5,812 nt of DNA from the NCBI GenBank assembly GCA_030450535.1, contig JAKDIK010000182.1, forward strand, positions 1 through 5,812, given 5' to 3'. The notes beneath the pieces are model-generated. The model was not told where the DNA came from. It worked only from the letters and a program-made list of their open reading frames with translations, and searched no databases. This stretch comes from Propionibacteriaceae bacterium (GTDB lineage: Bacteria > Actinomycetota > Actinomycetes > Propionibacteriales > Propionibacteriaceae). Below, piece by piece: positions 1 to 5,812 of the stretch (positions within the stretch are counted from its first letter, which is position 1; every line of letters starts with the position of its first letter). A program made the translations under genes and the position numbers.

Positions 1-63
1 CTCGGTCCGCGACAGCAGCCGCGCCACACCAGCCGCGCGGAACGCCGAAAGGACAGCCGATGA
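1..63 (+). CDS. C-terminal tail of upstream gene, probably secF (partial)
   Basis: From base 1 this frame is open to a TGA at 61-63 and encodes about 20 residues, very rich in arginine and lysine (it ends AERRKDSR). The stop overlaps the apt start as ATGA, a spacing typical of translationally coupled genes in one operon. In many Actinobacteria the gene just before apt is secF, an inner-membrane subunit of the SecDF protein-export complex, and actinobacterial SecF proteins often end in a basic cytoplasmic tail. Identity is inferred from position and tail composition only, since no diagnostic SecF domain lies inside the window. Another open frame also crosses this short stretch, so the reading frame is likely rather than proven. 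Confidence 0.45.
   Translation, partial: LGPRQQPRHTSRAERRKDSR
48..59 (+). promoter_or_regulatory. Ribosome binding site of apt
   Basis: AAAGGA at 48-53 lies six bases before the ATG at 60. The apt frame stays open back to the window edge, so this site, together with family length and the ATGA overlap, decides the start. Confidence 0.65.
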
Positions 64-593
64 GCAGCACCGTCGAACGCATCAGCGCGCTCATCCGCGA
101 CGTCCCCGACTGGCCCGCGCCGGGCGTCGTCTTCAAGGACATCACCCCCCTGCTGTCGGACGCCGAGGGCTTCCGGACCTCGGTCGAGGCCATCACCGCC
201 CTGGCCCCCACCGGGATCGACATCGTGGTGGGCATGGAGGCGCGGGGGTTCATCTTCGCCGCCCCCGTGGCGCTCAACCTCGGCGCCGGCTTCGTGCCCG
301 TCCGCAAGCCCGGCAAGCTGCCGTACGCGTCCATCGAGCAGAGCTTCGCGCTGGAGTACGGGCAGGCCACGCTGGCCATGCACACCGACGCCCTGTGGCC
401 GGGCGCCCGCGTCCTCGTCGTCGACGACATCCTGGCCACCGGCGGCACGATCGGGGCCACGGCGTCCCTGATCAAGCGGCAGGGCGCCGAGCTCGTGCAC
501 GTCGCCGTCCTGATGGAGCTCGGCTTCCTCGACGGCAGGTCGAGGCTGACCGACACCGGGATCGACTCGATCTCGGCGGTCGTGACGGTCTGA
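60..593 (+). CDS. apt: Adenine phosphoribosyltransferase (APRT)
   Basis: A cytosolic purine-salvage enzyme that joins adenine and PRPP to give AMP and pyrophosphate. The 177-residue length is normal for bacterial APRT. Visible family signatures are FKDITPLL at 25-32, the GMEARGFIF segment at 58-66, the RKPGKLP flexible-loop region at 82-88, and the PRPP-binding motif VLVVDDILATGGT at 118-130, with the two acidic residues at 122-123 and the TGGT phosphate-binding turn intact. Nothing is missing or truncated. The start is ATG at 60, preceded by AAAGGA at a six-base distance and overlapping the upstream stop. The next gene begins three bases after the stop, so the two are probably cotranscribed. 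Apt upstream of relA is a common actinobacterial arrangement. Identification is secure. Confidence 0.96.
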   Translation: MSSTVERISALIRDVPDWPAPGVVFKDITPLLSDAEGFRTSVEAITALAPTGIDIVVGMEARGFIFAAPVALNLGAGFVPVRKPGKLPYASIEQSFALEYGQATLAMHTDALWPGARVLVVDDILATGGTIGATASLIKRQGAELVHVAVLMELGFLDGRSRLTDTGIDSISAVVTV

Positions 594-596
594 GCC

Positions 597-1673
597 GTGG
601 GCGTCTCCGGCCCGCACCGCGCCGCCTCGGAGGCGCTCGTCCGGCTGCCGCGGCTGCGTGAGGACCCCTTCCGGGAGATCATCCGTCGGATCGTGCTCGT
701 GGTCGGGATCATGGTCGTGAACACGGCGGTCGTCTGGTTCGACCGCGCGAGCTATTCCGACAACATCAACCACGATGGCATCAGCCTGATCGACGCCATC
801 TACTACGCCACGGTGACGGTGACGACCACCGGCTACGGCGACATCACCCCGGTCTCCGACCACGCCCGCCTGCTCAACGCCCTCGTCGTGACGCCGCTGC
901 GCATCGCGTTCCTAGTGTTGCTGGTCGGCACGACGCTCGAGGTGCTGGCCAACCAGGGACGTCAGGCGATCCAGGACGCCGGCTGGAGGAGGAACATGCG
1001 CAACCACACGGTGTTGCTGGGGTACGGAACCATGGGGCGCAGCGCCCTGCAGACGCTGCTGCGCAGCGGGGCCCGGGCCGAGAAGGTGGTGGTGGTCGAT
1101 TCCAACCCCATCGCCGTCGATGCCGCCAACCACGACGGTCTGGCGGCGTTCCACGGGGACGCGACGTCGCGCGATCTGCTGCGGCGGGCCGAGCTGCCCA
1201 AGGCGAAGCAGATCATCATCACCGTCAATCGCGACGACACCGCCATCCTCGCCACGCTCACGGCGCGGCAGCTCAACCCGCACGCGCACATCGTCGCGTC
1301 GGTCCGGCAGGCCGAGAATGCGTCGCTGCTGCGGCAGTCCGGCGCGGACGGCGTCGTGACGTCGTCGGACGCCGTGGGTCGCCTCGTCGGTCTGGCGACG
1401 CTCAGCCCCGACATGGGCGTCCTCATGGACGATCTGCTCACCCACGGCGAGGGTCTGGAGATCACCCAGCGCCTGGCCGCGCCCGACGAGGTGGGACGCC
1501 CGGCGTCCGACCTCGACGGCGAGCAGGCGCTCGGCGTCGTGCGCGGGGGATTGCTCCGTCGCTTCTACGACCCGGCGTGCGCGGAGCTGAAGACCGGCGA
1601 CCAGCTCATTGTCGTGCGCCCCTCGCGGGTGCGCAGCCAGGCGGCGCGGGTCACGAGGCCGGACGCGGAATAG
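597..1673 (+). CDS. Two-TM potassium channel with RCK (TrkA-N/TrkA-C) domain, MthK-like
   Basis: A 358-residue predicted K+-selective membrane channel with a cytosolic ligand-sensing module. In order: a short basic N-terminus; TM1 at about 30-48; a pore helix at about 63-76; the selectivity filter TTTGYGD at 76-82; TM2 at about 91-116; an RCK/TrkA-N Rossmann fold from about 137 to 255, with GYGTMG (142-147) fitting GxGxxG and acidic D168 ending the second strand (VVVVDSN), as expected for NAD(H) or another nucleotide; then a TrkA-C-like region at about 275-342. The start is GTG at 597, the only start codon before TM1 that I found. It lacks a convincing Shine-Dalgarno (at best GACGG at 584-588), so translation may depend on coupling to apt, whose stop lies one codon upstream in the same frame. 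A much stronger site lies internally at 985-998. Channel class is well supported; the gating ligand is unknown. I know of no specific symbol. Confidence 0.9.
   Translation: MGVSGPHRAASEALVRLPRLREDPFREIIRRIVLVVGIMVVNTAVVWFDRASYSDNINHDGISLIDAIYYATVTVTTTGYGDITPVSDHARLLNALVVTPLRIAFLVLLVGTTLEVLANQGRQAIQDAGWRRNMRNHTVLLGYGTMGRSALQTLLRSGARAEKVVVVDSNPIAVDAANHDGLAAFHGDATSRDLLRRAELPKAKQIIITVNRDDTAILATLTARQLNPHAHIVASVRQAENASLLRQSGADGVVTSSDAVGRLVGLATLSPDMGVLMDDLLTHGEGLEITQRLAAPDEVGRPASDLDGEQALGVVRGGLLRRFYDPACAELKTGDQLIVVRPSRVRSQAARVTRPDAE
985..998 (+). promoter_or_regulatory. Strong internal ribosome binding site and ATG for a free RCK subunit
   Basis: Inside the channel gene, GGAGGAGG at 985-992 precedes an in-frame ATG at 996-998 (residue M134). 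The first GGAGG (985-989) gives a six-base spacing. Initiation here would make a soluble protein of about 225 residues, beginning MRNHTVLLGYG and covering the whole RCK module without the pore. The Shine-Dalgarno is created by tandem AGG codons for R131 and R132, while nearly all other arginines in this gene use CGN codons; one further AGG occurs near the end (R354). In the archaeal channel MthK an internal start (Met107) at the equivalent place supplies RCK subunits for the octameric gating ring. Internal initiation here is inferred. Confidence 0.6.
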
Positions 1674-1714
1674 GACGCCTCGTCCGGGCGTTGCGGCGGC
1701 GTCCGGCCCGGGCC
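1673..1714 (+). repeat. Inverted repeats after the channel gene (weak attenuator or terminator candidate)
   Basis: GGACGCC at 1673-1679 is complementary to GGCGTCC at 1698-1704 with an 18-base loop. A smaller alternative hairpin pairs 1673-1677 with 1681-1685 around CCT, and a perfect 10-base palindrome, GGCCCGGGCC, lies at 1705-1714. No T-run follows, so a canonical Rho-independent terminator is not supported. In sequence this GC-rich, such repeats may also arise by chance. Confidence 0.25.
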
Positions 1715-1721
1715 CTAGACT
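1691..1721 (+). promoter_or_regulatory. Putative relA promoter
   Basis: TAGACT at 1716-1721 is a good actinobacterial -10 hexamer (TANNNT), and TTGCGG at 1691-1696 is a plausible -35 at a 19-base spacing. Transcription would start near 1727-1731, giving a leader of under 20 bases that still contains the relA ribosome binding site. It lies in the 72-bp gap between the channel stop and relA, so relA could be expressed independently of the apt-channel transcript. Confidence 0.5.
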
Positions 1722-1734
1722 CGACCCCACGAGC

Positions 1735-1745
1735 GGAGGTGTGCG
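1735..1745 (+). promoter_or_regulatory. Ribosome binding site of relA
   Basis: GGAGGT at 1735-1740 lies five bases before the ATG at 1746. It is a near-consensus Shine-Dalgarno and fixes the start over the later in-frame ATG codons (M41, M44), which have no such site. Confidence 0.8.
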
Positions 1746-4064
1746 ATGAGCGAGACGAGACCGAGCGAGCACCAGGCGTCCGTTGGTCGGCCTGCGATCG
1801 AACTCGCGCCGGCCGCCGATGTCGCAGCGGTGGGGGACGCCGCGCGCGCCCCCGAACGCCTCAGCATGCGCAAGATGCTCGCGCGGCTGGGCTCGGGGCG
1901 TCCCGCGGGGGCCGTCCAGCTCGAACCGCTGCTGGCTGCGCTGCGGCAGCACAACCCCAAGGCCGATGCCGCTCTCATCGAGCGCGCGTACCGCACCGCC
2001 GAGAGCGCCCACGAGGGCCAGCTCCGCAAGAGCGGTGACCCCTACATCACGCACCCGCTGGCGGTGGCGTCCGTCCTGGCCACGCTGGGCCTGAACGAGG
2101 CGACCATCTGCGCGGCCCTCCTGCACGACACGGTGGAGGACACCGACTACTCCCTGGAGCAGCTGACCGCCGACTTCGGTGAGGAAATCGCCCGGATGGT
2201 CGACGGCGTGACCAAGCTGGACAAGGTCAAGTACGGCGAGACGGCGAAGGCGGAGACGATCCGCAAGATGGTCGTGGCGATGAGCCGCGACATCCGCGTC
2301 CTCGTCATCAAGCTGGCCGACAGGTTGCACAACATGCGGACGCTGGGGTCGCTGCGGCAGGACAAGCAGATCCGCATCGCGAAGGACACCCTCGAGATCT
2401 ACGCGCCGCTGGCCCACCGGCTGGGCATGAGCGCCATCAAGTGGGAGCTGGAGGATCTGGCGTTCTCGGTGCTGGAGCCCAAGGTGTACTCCGAGATCGT
2501 CAAGCTCGTCGCCGAGCGGGCGCCGCTGCGCGACCAGTACCTCGCCACGGTGATCGGCCACGTGAAGGCCGATCTGGCTGCCAACAGGATCAAGGCCGTG
2601 GTGTACGGACGGCCGAAGCACTACTACTCGATCTACCAGAAGATGATGGTCCGCGGCCGGGACTTCTATGACATCTACGACCTCGTCGGGCTCCGGATCC
2701 TGGTGGACGACAAGCGCGACTGCTACGACGTCCTCGGCACCCTGCACAACCGGTGGAAGCCGGTGCCGGGGCGCTTCAAGGACTACATCGCGATGCCGAA
2801 GTTCAACCTCTACCAGTCGTTGCACACCACGGTGCTGGGGCCGGGCGGCAAGCCGGTGGAACTGCAGATCCGCACCCACGACATGCACCGCCAGGCCGAG
2901 TACGGTGTCGCCGCCCACTGGCGCTACAAAGAGGGCCGCAGCTCCGGTGATGAAATCACCTGGGTCCAGTCGATCTCGGAGTGGCAAAAGGAGACCGAGG
3001 ACTCCGGCGAGTTTCTCGACACGTTCACCGAGGAGATCGCCAAGAACGAGGTCTTCGTCTTCTCGCCCAAGGGCGACGTCATCTCGCTGCCCGCCGGCTC
3101 GACGCCGGTCGACTTCGCGTACGCGATCCACACCGAAGTCGGTCACCGGTGCATCGGCGCACGGGTGAACGGACGTCTCGTGCCGCTCGACTCGGCCCTC
3201 GACATGGGAATGACCGTCGACATCATCACGTCGAAGTCGTCGACAGCGGGCCCGAGCCGCGACTGGCTGACGTTCGTGAAGACCCCGCGGGCGCGGTCGA
3301 AGATCCGTCAGCACTTCAGCCGGGAGCGTCGCGACGAGGCGATCGAGTCCGGCAAGGAGGCGCTCAACCGGCAGATGAAGCGCCAGCAGTTGGCGACCCG
3401 GTTGCTGACCAACGAGGTGCTGGTCGGGCTGGCGCAGCACTTCCACGTCCCGGACAGCCAGGGGCTGCTGGCGGCCGTGGGGGAGGGCACCATCGGCGCC
3501 CAGGCGGTCGTCGAACAGCTGGTGGAATCGATGGGCGGCGGCGTGGCCGCGGCCGAGGCGTCCCTGGTGGACGAGGCGCTGCTGCTGCAGCCCTCCCGTA
3601 AGCTGCCGCGCGGGCACACGGGCGTCGTCGTGGACGGGGATCCCGGGCTCTACACCAAGCTCGCCAAGTGCTGCCTGCCGGTGCCGGACGACCCCATCGT
3701 CGGGTTCGTGACCCGAGGTGACGGCATCTCGGTGCACCGCGAGGACTGCACGAACGTCACGTCGCTGCGGCGCATGTCGGATCGGATGGTGCCCGTGTCG
3801 TGGGCCCCGACGGCGGACGCGGCGTTCGTCGTGGCGGTGCAATTGGAGGGCATCGATCGCCAGGGCATGTTGCAGGACGTGACGCGGGTGCTCTCCGAGC
3901 TGCACACGTCCATCATGTCGGTGAGCGCCAACGCGACCCGGGATCACGTGTTCACCATGCGGCTGACCTTCCAGGTCGCCGATCCGCGCCTGCTGGAGAC
4001 GGTCGTGACCAGCCTGCGCCGACTCCCGGGCGTCTACGAGGTCAACCGCGTCAAGCCGGGCTGA
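1746..4064 (+). CDS. relA: Bifunctional (p)ppGpp synthetase/hydrolase (Rel)
   Basis: The stringent-response enzyme: it transfers pyrophosphate from ATP to GDP or GTP to make (p)ppGpp, and hydrolyses (p)ppGpp back. At 772 residues it is a full long RelA/SpoT homologue. After a variable N-terminus (1-55) comes the HD hydrolase domain, with H103, H127-D128, E131-D132 and ADRLHN (D192, N196), all expected for an active Mn2+-dependent hydrolase. The synthetase domain follows (about 285-395), with YDLVGLRI (D312), GRFKDYIAMPK and HTTVLGPGGKPVELQIRT (E372). The RFKD motif (343-346) is the RXKD form typical of bifunctional enzymes rather than the acidic form of synthetase-only RelA. Then TGS (about 433-495, with H462), a helical region, a zinc-finger-like segment (C642, C643, H664, C668) and a C-terminal ACT domain (about 694-770). 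Both catalytic centres look intact. It has its own likely promoter and a strong ribosome binding site. Confidence 0.97.
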   Translation: MSETRPSEHQASVGRPAIELAPAADVAAVGDAARAPERLSMRKMLARLGSGRPAGAVQLEPLLAALRQHNPKADAALIERAYRTAESAHEGQLRKSGDPYITHPLAVASVLATLGLNEATICAALLHDTVEDTDYSLEQLTADFGEEIARMVDGVTKLDKVKYGETAKAETIRKMVVAMSRDIRVLVIKLADRLHNMRTLGSLRQDKQIRIAKDTLEIYAPLAHRLGMSAIKWELEDLAFSVLEPKVYSEIVKLVAERAPLRDQYLATVIGHVKADLAANRIKAVVYGRPKHYYSIYQKMMVRGRDFYDIYDLVGLRILVDDKRDCYDVLGTLHNRWKPVPGRFKDYIAMPKFNLYQSLHTTVLGPGGKPVELQIRTHDMHRQAEYGVAAHWRYKEGRSSGDEITWVQSISEWQKETEDSGEFLDTFTEEIAKNEVFVFSPKGDVISLPAGSTPVDFAYAIHTEVGHRCIGARVNGRLVPLDSALDMGMTVDIITSKSSTAGPSRDWLTFVKTPRARSKIRQHFSRERRDEAIESGKEALNRQMKRQQLATRLLTNEVLVGLAQHFHVPDSQGLLAAVGEGTIGAQAVVEQLVESMGGGVAAAEASLVDEALLLQPSRKLPRGHTGVVVDGDPGLYTKLAKCCLPVPDDPIVGFVTRGDGISVHREDCTNVTSLRRMSDRMVPVSWAPTADAAFVVAVQLEGIDRQGMLQDVTRVLSELHTSIMSVSANATRDHVFTMRLTFQVADPRLLETVVTSLRRLPGVYEVNRVKPG

Positions 4065-4071
4065 TCGGCCT

Positions 4072-4105
4072 CCGGGCGGGGTGCCCGGGACCCCAACCCG
4101 GGACC
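4072..4105. terminator. GC-rich inverted repeats between convergent genes, possible bidirectional terminator
   Basis: The 45-bp gap between the stops of relA and the convergent DUF349 gene can form two mutually exclusive hairpins. One pairs CCGGGC (4072-4077) with GCCCGG (4083-4088) around GGGGT. The other pairs GGT-G-CCCGGG (4080-4089, one bulged G) with CCCGGGACC (4097-4105) around a seven-base loop. The location is right for a shared terminator, but neither strand has a T-run, so it would be a non-canonical, GC-only terminator at best. Confidence 0.4.
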
Positions 4106-4109
4106 TGCC

Positions 4110-5354
4110 TCAGCGCGTGAAGTCCGCCAGGGTGGCCCGGGCCTGGTCGAGCCAGGTCGTGTAGGCCGCGACGGAGTCCTCGGCCTTCTTCACCGCCGAC
4201 GCGTCGCCGCGCGACTGGGCCTTGGCGATCTTCTCCTGCAGCTTGTCGATCTCGGCGCTCAGCATGGCGACGGTCTCCTCGGCGCGCTGGCGCGCCTCCG
4301 GGTCGGTGCGTTTCCACTCGGCCGCCTCGGCGTCCTTCACCGCGGTCTCCAGCTTGCGCAGGCGGTTGTCGAGCGGGCGCATCGCGTCGCGGGGCACCTT
4401 CCCGAGTTCGTTGTACTCCTGAAGGAACTGCCGGTAGGCGGTGCGCGCCTCGCCCGGATCCGACACCGGCAGGATGTCCGCCTCGGCCTTGGCCAGCAGC
4501 TCCTCCTTGGCGCCCAGATTGCCGACGAACTCGGCGTCCTGCACTGACTGCGCCTGCGTGCGCGCGTTGAAGAACTGGTCCTGCAGCCCGCGGAATTCGG
4601 TCCACAGCTTCTCATCGGCGTCCCGCTGGGCCGAACCGGCGGCCCGCCACCGGCTCATCAGGTCGCGGAACGCCCCGGCGGTCGGCCCCCAATCGGTGGA
4701 GTCGGCCAGCTCGCGGGCCTCGGCGATGATCTTTTCCTTGGTGGCCCTCGCGGCGTCCCACTTCACCGACTGCTCGGCGAACTGCGCCTTGCGCCGGCGC
4801 GTGTAGGTCGTGCGGGCCGAGCTGAAGCGGTGCCACAGGGCGTCGTCGGTGGCGCGGTCGATGCGGGGGAGCGCCTTCCACTCCTCGAGCAGCGCGCGGA
4901 ACCGGTTGACCCCGCCGCGCCAGTCGTTGCCCTCGGCGAGCTTCTCGGCCTCGCCGACCATGGTCTCCTTGGCGGCGCGGGTCGCCTCGTTCTGGCGGGC
5001 GCGCTCGGCCCTGCGGGCCTCGGTGGCCTCGGTGAGCTTGGGGGCGAGGGCGTCCAGCCGGGACGCCAGCGCGGCGAGATCGCCGACGGCGTGGGCGTCC
5101 TTGACCGAGCGGTTGACCGAGGCGATCGCCTTGCGCGCGTCCTCCGGCGACACGAGCCCGGACGAGAGCCGCTGCTCGAGCAGCGTCACCTCCAGCTCGA
5201 GCGCCTCGTAGCGGCGCACGAAGAAGGACAGGGCCTCGTCGGCGGACACGTCCGGCACCTGCCCGACGGCGCGTTCGCCCTCGGCCGTCGTCACATACAC
5301 GGTGCCATCGGAATCGACCCGGCCAAAGCTTGCCGGACCCTGCGCGTCAGTCAT
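4110..5354 (-). CDS. DUF349 repeat protein, helical, function unknown
   Basis: A 414-residue soluble, highly charged protein with no signal peptide or membrane segment. The N-terminus has a short β-rich segment (FGRVDSDGTVYV, 10-21) followed by long α-helical regions rich in A, E, R and K, some probably coiled-coil. Three DUF349-type repeats are visible at about 140-200 (NDWRGGVNRFRALLEEWKAL and LWHRF), 215-270 (STDWGPTAGAFRDLMSRW and LWTEF) and 298-350 (a more diverged copy, YRQFLQEYNELGKVPR), each built around W/F-containing helices. A helical tail with a coiled-coil-like stretch (355-382) ends the protein. DUF349 proteins are commonly found next to relA in Actinobacteria, but I know of no established biochemical role. 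The start is ATG at 5354, because the protein then begins like its actinobacterial homologues; an in-frame ATG six codons upstream (5372) is an alternative. No clear Shine-Dalgarno precedes either. The frame extends further upstream but would run into the divergent hydrolase gene. Confidence 0.85.
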   Translation of the reverse strand: MTDAQGPASFGRVDSDGTVYVTTAEGERAVGQVPDVSADEALSFFVRRYEALELEVTLLEQRLSSGLVSPEDARKAIASVNRSVKDAHAVGDLAALASRLDALAPKLTEATEARRAERARQNEATRAAKETMVGEAEKLAEGNDWRGGVNRFRALLEEWKALPRIDRATDDALWHRFSSARTTYTRRRKAQFAEQSVKWDAARATKEKIIAEARELADSTDWGPTAGAFRDLMSRWRAAGSAQRDADEKLWTEFRGLQDQFFNARTQAQSVQDAEFVGNLGAKEELLAKAEADILPVSDPGEARTAYRQFLQEYNELGKVPRDAMRPLDNRLRKLETAVKDAEAAEWKRTDPEARQRAEETVAMLSAEIDKLQEKIAKAQSRGDASAVKKAEDSVAAYTTWLDQARATLADFTR

Positions 5355-5417
5355 GGACCCATCTTGCCCCATAACGGTGGTGGGGTGGCGTGGCGTCCGA
5401 TCGCTAGGGTGGGAACC
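5355..5417. promoter_or_regulatory. Divergent intergenic region with a leaderless-type promoter for the hydrolase gene
   Basis: On the plus strand, TAGGGT at 5405-5410 is a typical actinobacterial -10, ending seven bases before the ATG at 5418. Transcription would therefore start at or next to the start codon, giving a leaderless mRNA; no Shine-Dalgarno is evident. The -35 is weak (TGGGGT at 5381-5386, 18-base spacing). On the minus strand, CAAGAT (complement of 5361-5366) sits six bases before the DUF349 ATG, a poorer TANNNT match that could likewise give a leaderless message. Confidence 0.5.
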
Positions 5418-5812
5418 ATGTTCGTGACCTCGTTCCCGGCAGGGCCGCTCCAGGCCAACTGCTACGTGTGGTCGGGCGACGACACCCACGCCGTCGTCGT
5501 CGATCCCGGGGTCAACGCGGCCGACGGCGTCGGTGAGATCCTCTCGGCCCGGAATCTCACTCTCGACGCGGTCCTGCTCACCCACGGCCATCCCGATCAC
5601 GTGGGCGCGGCCGCCGACGTGGCGGACGCCCACGACGTCCCGGCATACCTCCATGCGGCGGACGCGTCGATGTTCGACGTGGCCACCCTCCAGCCGTGGG
5701 CGGTCGAGATCATCGAGCGCTTCGGCGTCAACCACGCCGCCCCCTCCGACCTGCGCCTGCTCGCCGGCGGCGAGACGGTGGACGCCGCCGGCGTCCGGTT
5801 CACCGCCGTGGC
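5418..5812 (+). CDS. Metallo-β-lactamase-fold hydrolase, glyoxalase II-like (partial, 3' end beyond window)
   Basis: The frame is open from ATG at 5418 to the last base, giving 131 codons plus two bases. The protein starts with the family's usual opening strand (MFVTSFPAGPLQANCYVW), then VVVDPG at 26-31, followed by the zinc-binding signature THGHPDHVG at 55-63 (H56, H58, D60, H61), matching HxHxDH. These features indicate a dinuclear-metal hydrolase of the glyoxalase II/YcbL type, probably cytosolic as there is no signal peptide. The substrate cannot be read from this fragment. In Actinobacteria such a gene commonly lies between the relA region and hisS (Rv2581c in Mycobacterium tuberculosis holds this position), so hisS may follow. 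The start is supported by a leaderless-type promoter just upstream. Confidence 0.9.
   Translation, partial: MFVTSFPAGPLQANCYVWSGDDTHAVVVDPGVNAADGVGEILSARNLTLDAVLLTHGHPDHVGAAADVADAHDVPAYLHAADASMFDVATLQPWAVEIIERFGVNHAAPSDLRLLAGGETVDAAGVRFTAV

Noticed and set aside
60..1673. Apt and the channel as a single fusion gene, since they share one frame
   Set aside because: A clean TGA stop at 591-593 ends APRT at its normal length, and a GTG follows one codon later. Two coupled genes is the simpler reading.
1577..2038. A plus-strand open frame crossing the channel stop and the relA start
   Set aside because: It is out of frame with both real genes, rich in R/A/G, has no ribosome binding site and covers the relA promoter. 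It is a high-GC shadow.
912..3947. A 1011-residue minus-strand open frame opposite the channel gene and relA
   Set aside because: It lies antisense to two genes with complete, recognisable domains. Its product is low-complexity R/H/V/L/D-rich with no family signature. Long antisense open frames are expected in high-GC genomes.
5377..5397. GT-rich run upstream of the metallo-hydrolase gene as a possible repeat or operator
   Set aside because: The short GGTGG/GGCGTGGCG pattern has no regular period or dyad symmetry and fits base composition.
5355..5735. N-terminal extension of the DUF349 frame up to an ATG at 5735
   Set aside because: It would overlap most of the divergent metallo-hydrolase coding region, which has an intact HxHxDH motif. 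The DUF349 homology-like N-terminus begins at 5354.
1..5812. A novel defence system, mobile element, CRISPR array or structured RNA
   Set aside because: Both strands were read. The window is filled by core genes with gaps under 75 bp, and no repeat array, transposase, attachment site, tRNA or rRNA signature was seen.

Overview
The window reads as a chromosomal segment of a high-GC actinobacterium. The codons are strongly G/C-ending, the gene order apt – relA – DUF349 – metallo-β-lactamase-fold hydrolase is typical of Actinobacteria, and two promoters have TANNNT-type -10 boxes, one of them apparently leaderless. A Propionibacteriales-like host is possible, but the sequence does not settle the order or genus.

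Layout. Positions 1-63 hold the last codons of an upstream plus-strand gene, probably secF, which overlaps the apt start by the ATGA arrangement. apt (60-593) encodes adenine phosphoribosyltransferase. Three bases later, in the same reading frame, a GTG opens a gene for a two-transmembrane potassium channel with a cytosolic RCK domain (597-1673). A 72-bp gap with a recognisable promoter and a strong ribosome binding site leads to relA (1746-4064), a full-length bifunctional (p)ppGpp synthetase/hydrolase. A GC-rich stretch with inverted repeats separates relA from a convergent minus-strand gene for a DUF349 repeat protein (4110-5354). A 63-bp divergent intergenic region follows, then a plus-strand metallo-hydrolase gene (5418 to beyond the window), the gene that in many Actinobacteria precedes hisS.

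How the genes relate. apt salvages adenine into AMP, and relA makes and degrades (p)ppGpp from GTP/GDP and ATP, so purine metabolism and the stringent response are neighbours, as in many Actinobacteria. The unusual element is the K+ channel gene between them. It carries a strong internal ribosome binding site, formed by two tandem AGG arginine codons, immediately before an in-frame ATG at the start of the RCK domain. This resembles the archaeal channel MthK, where an internal start supplies free RCK subunits that complete an octameric gating ring. This is the observation most worth testing. The rest of the window is ordinary core-genome content. No RNA genes, CRISPR arrays, mobile elements or attachment sites were seen.
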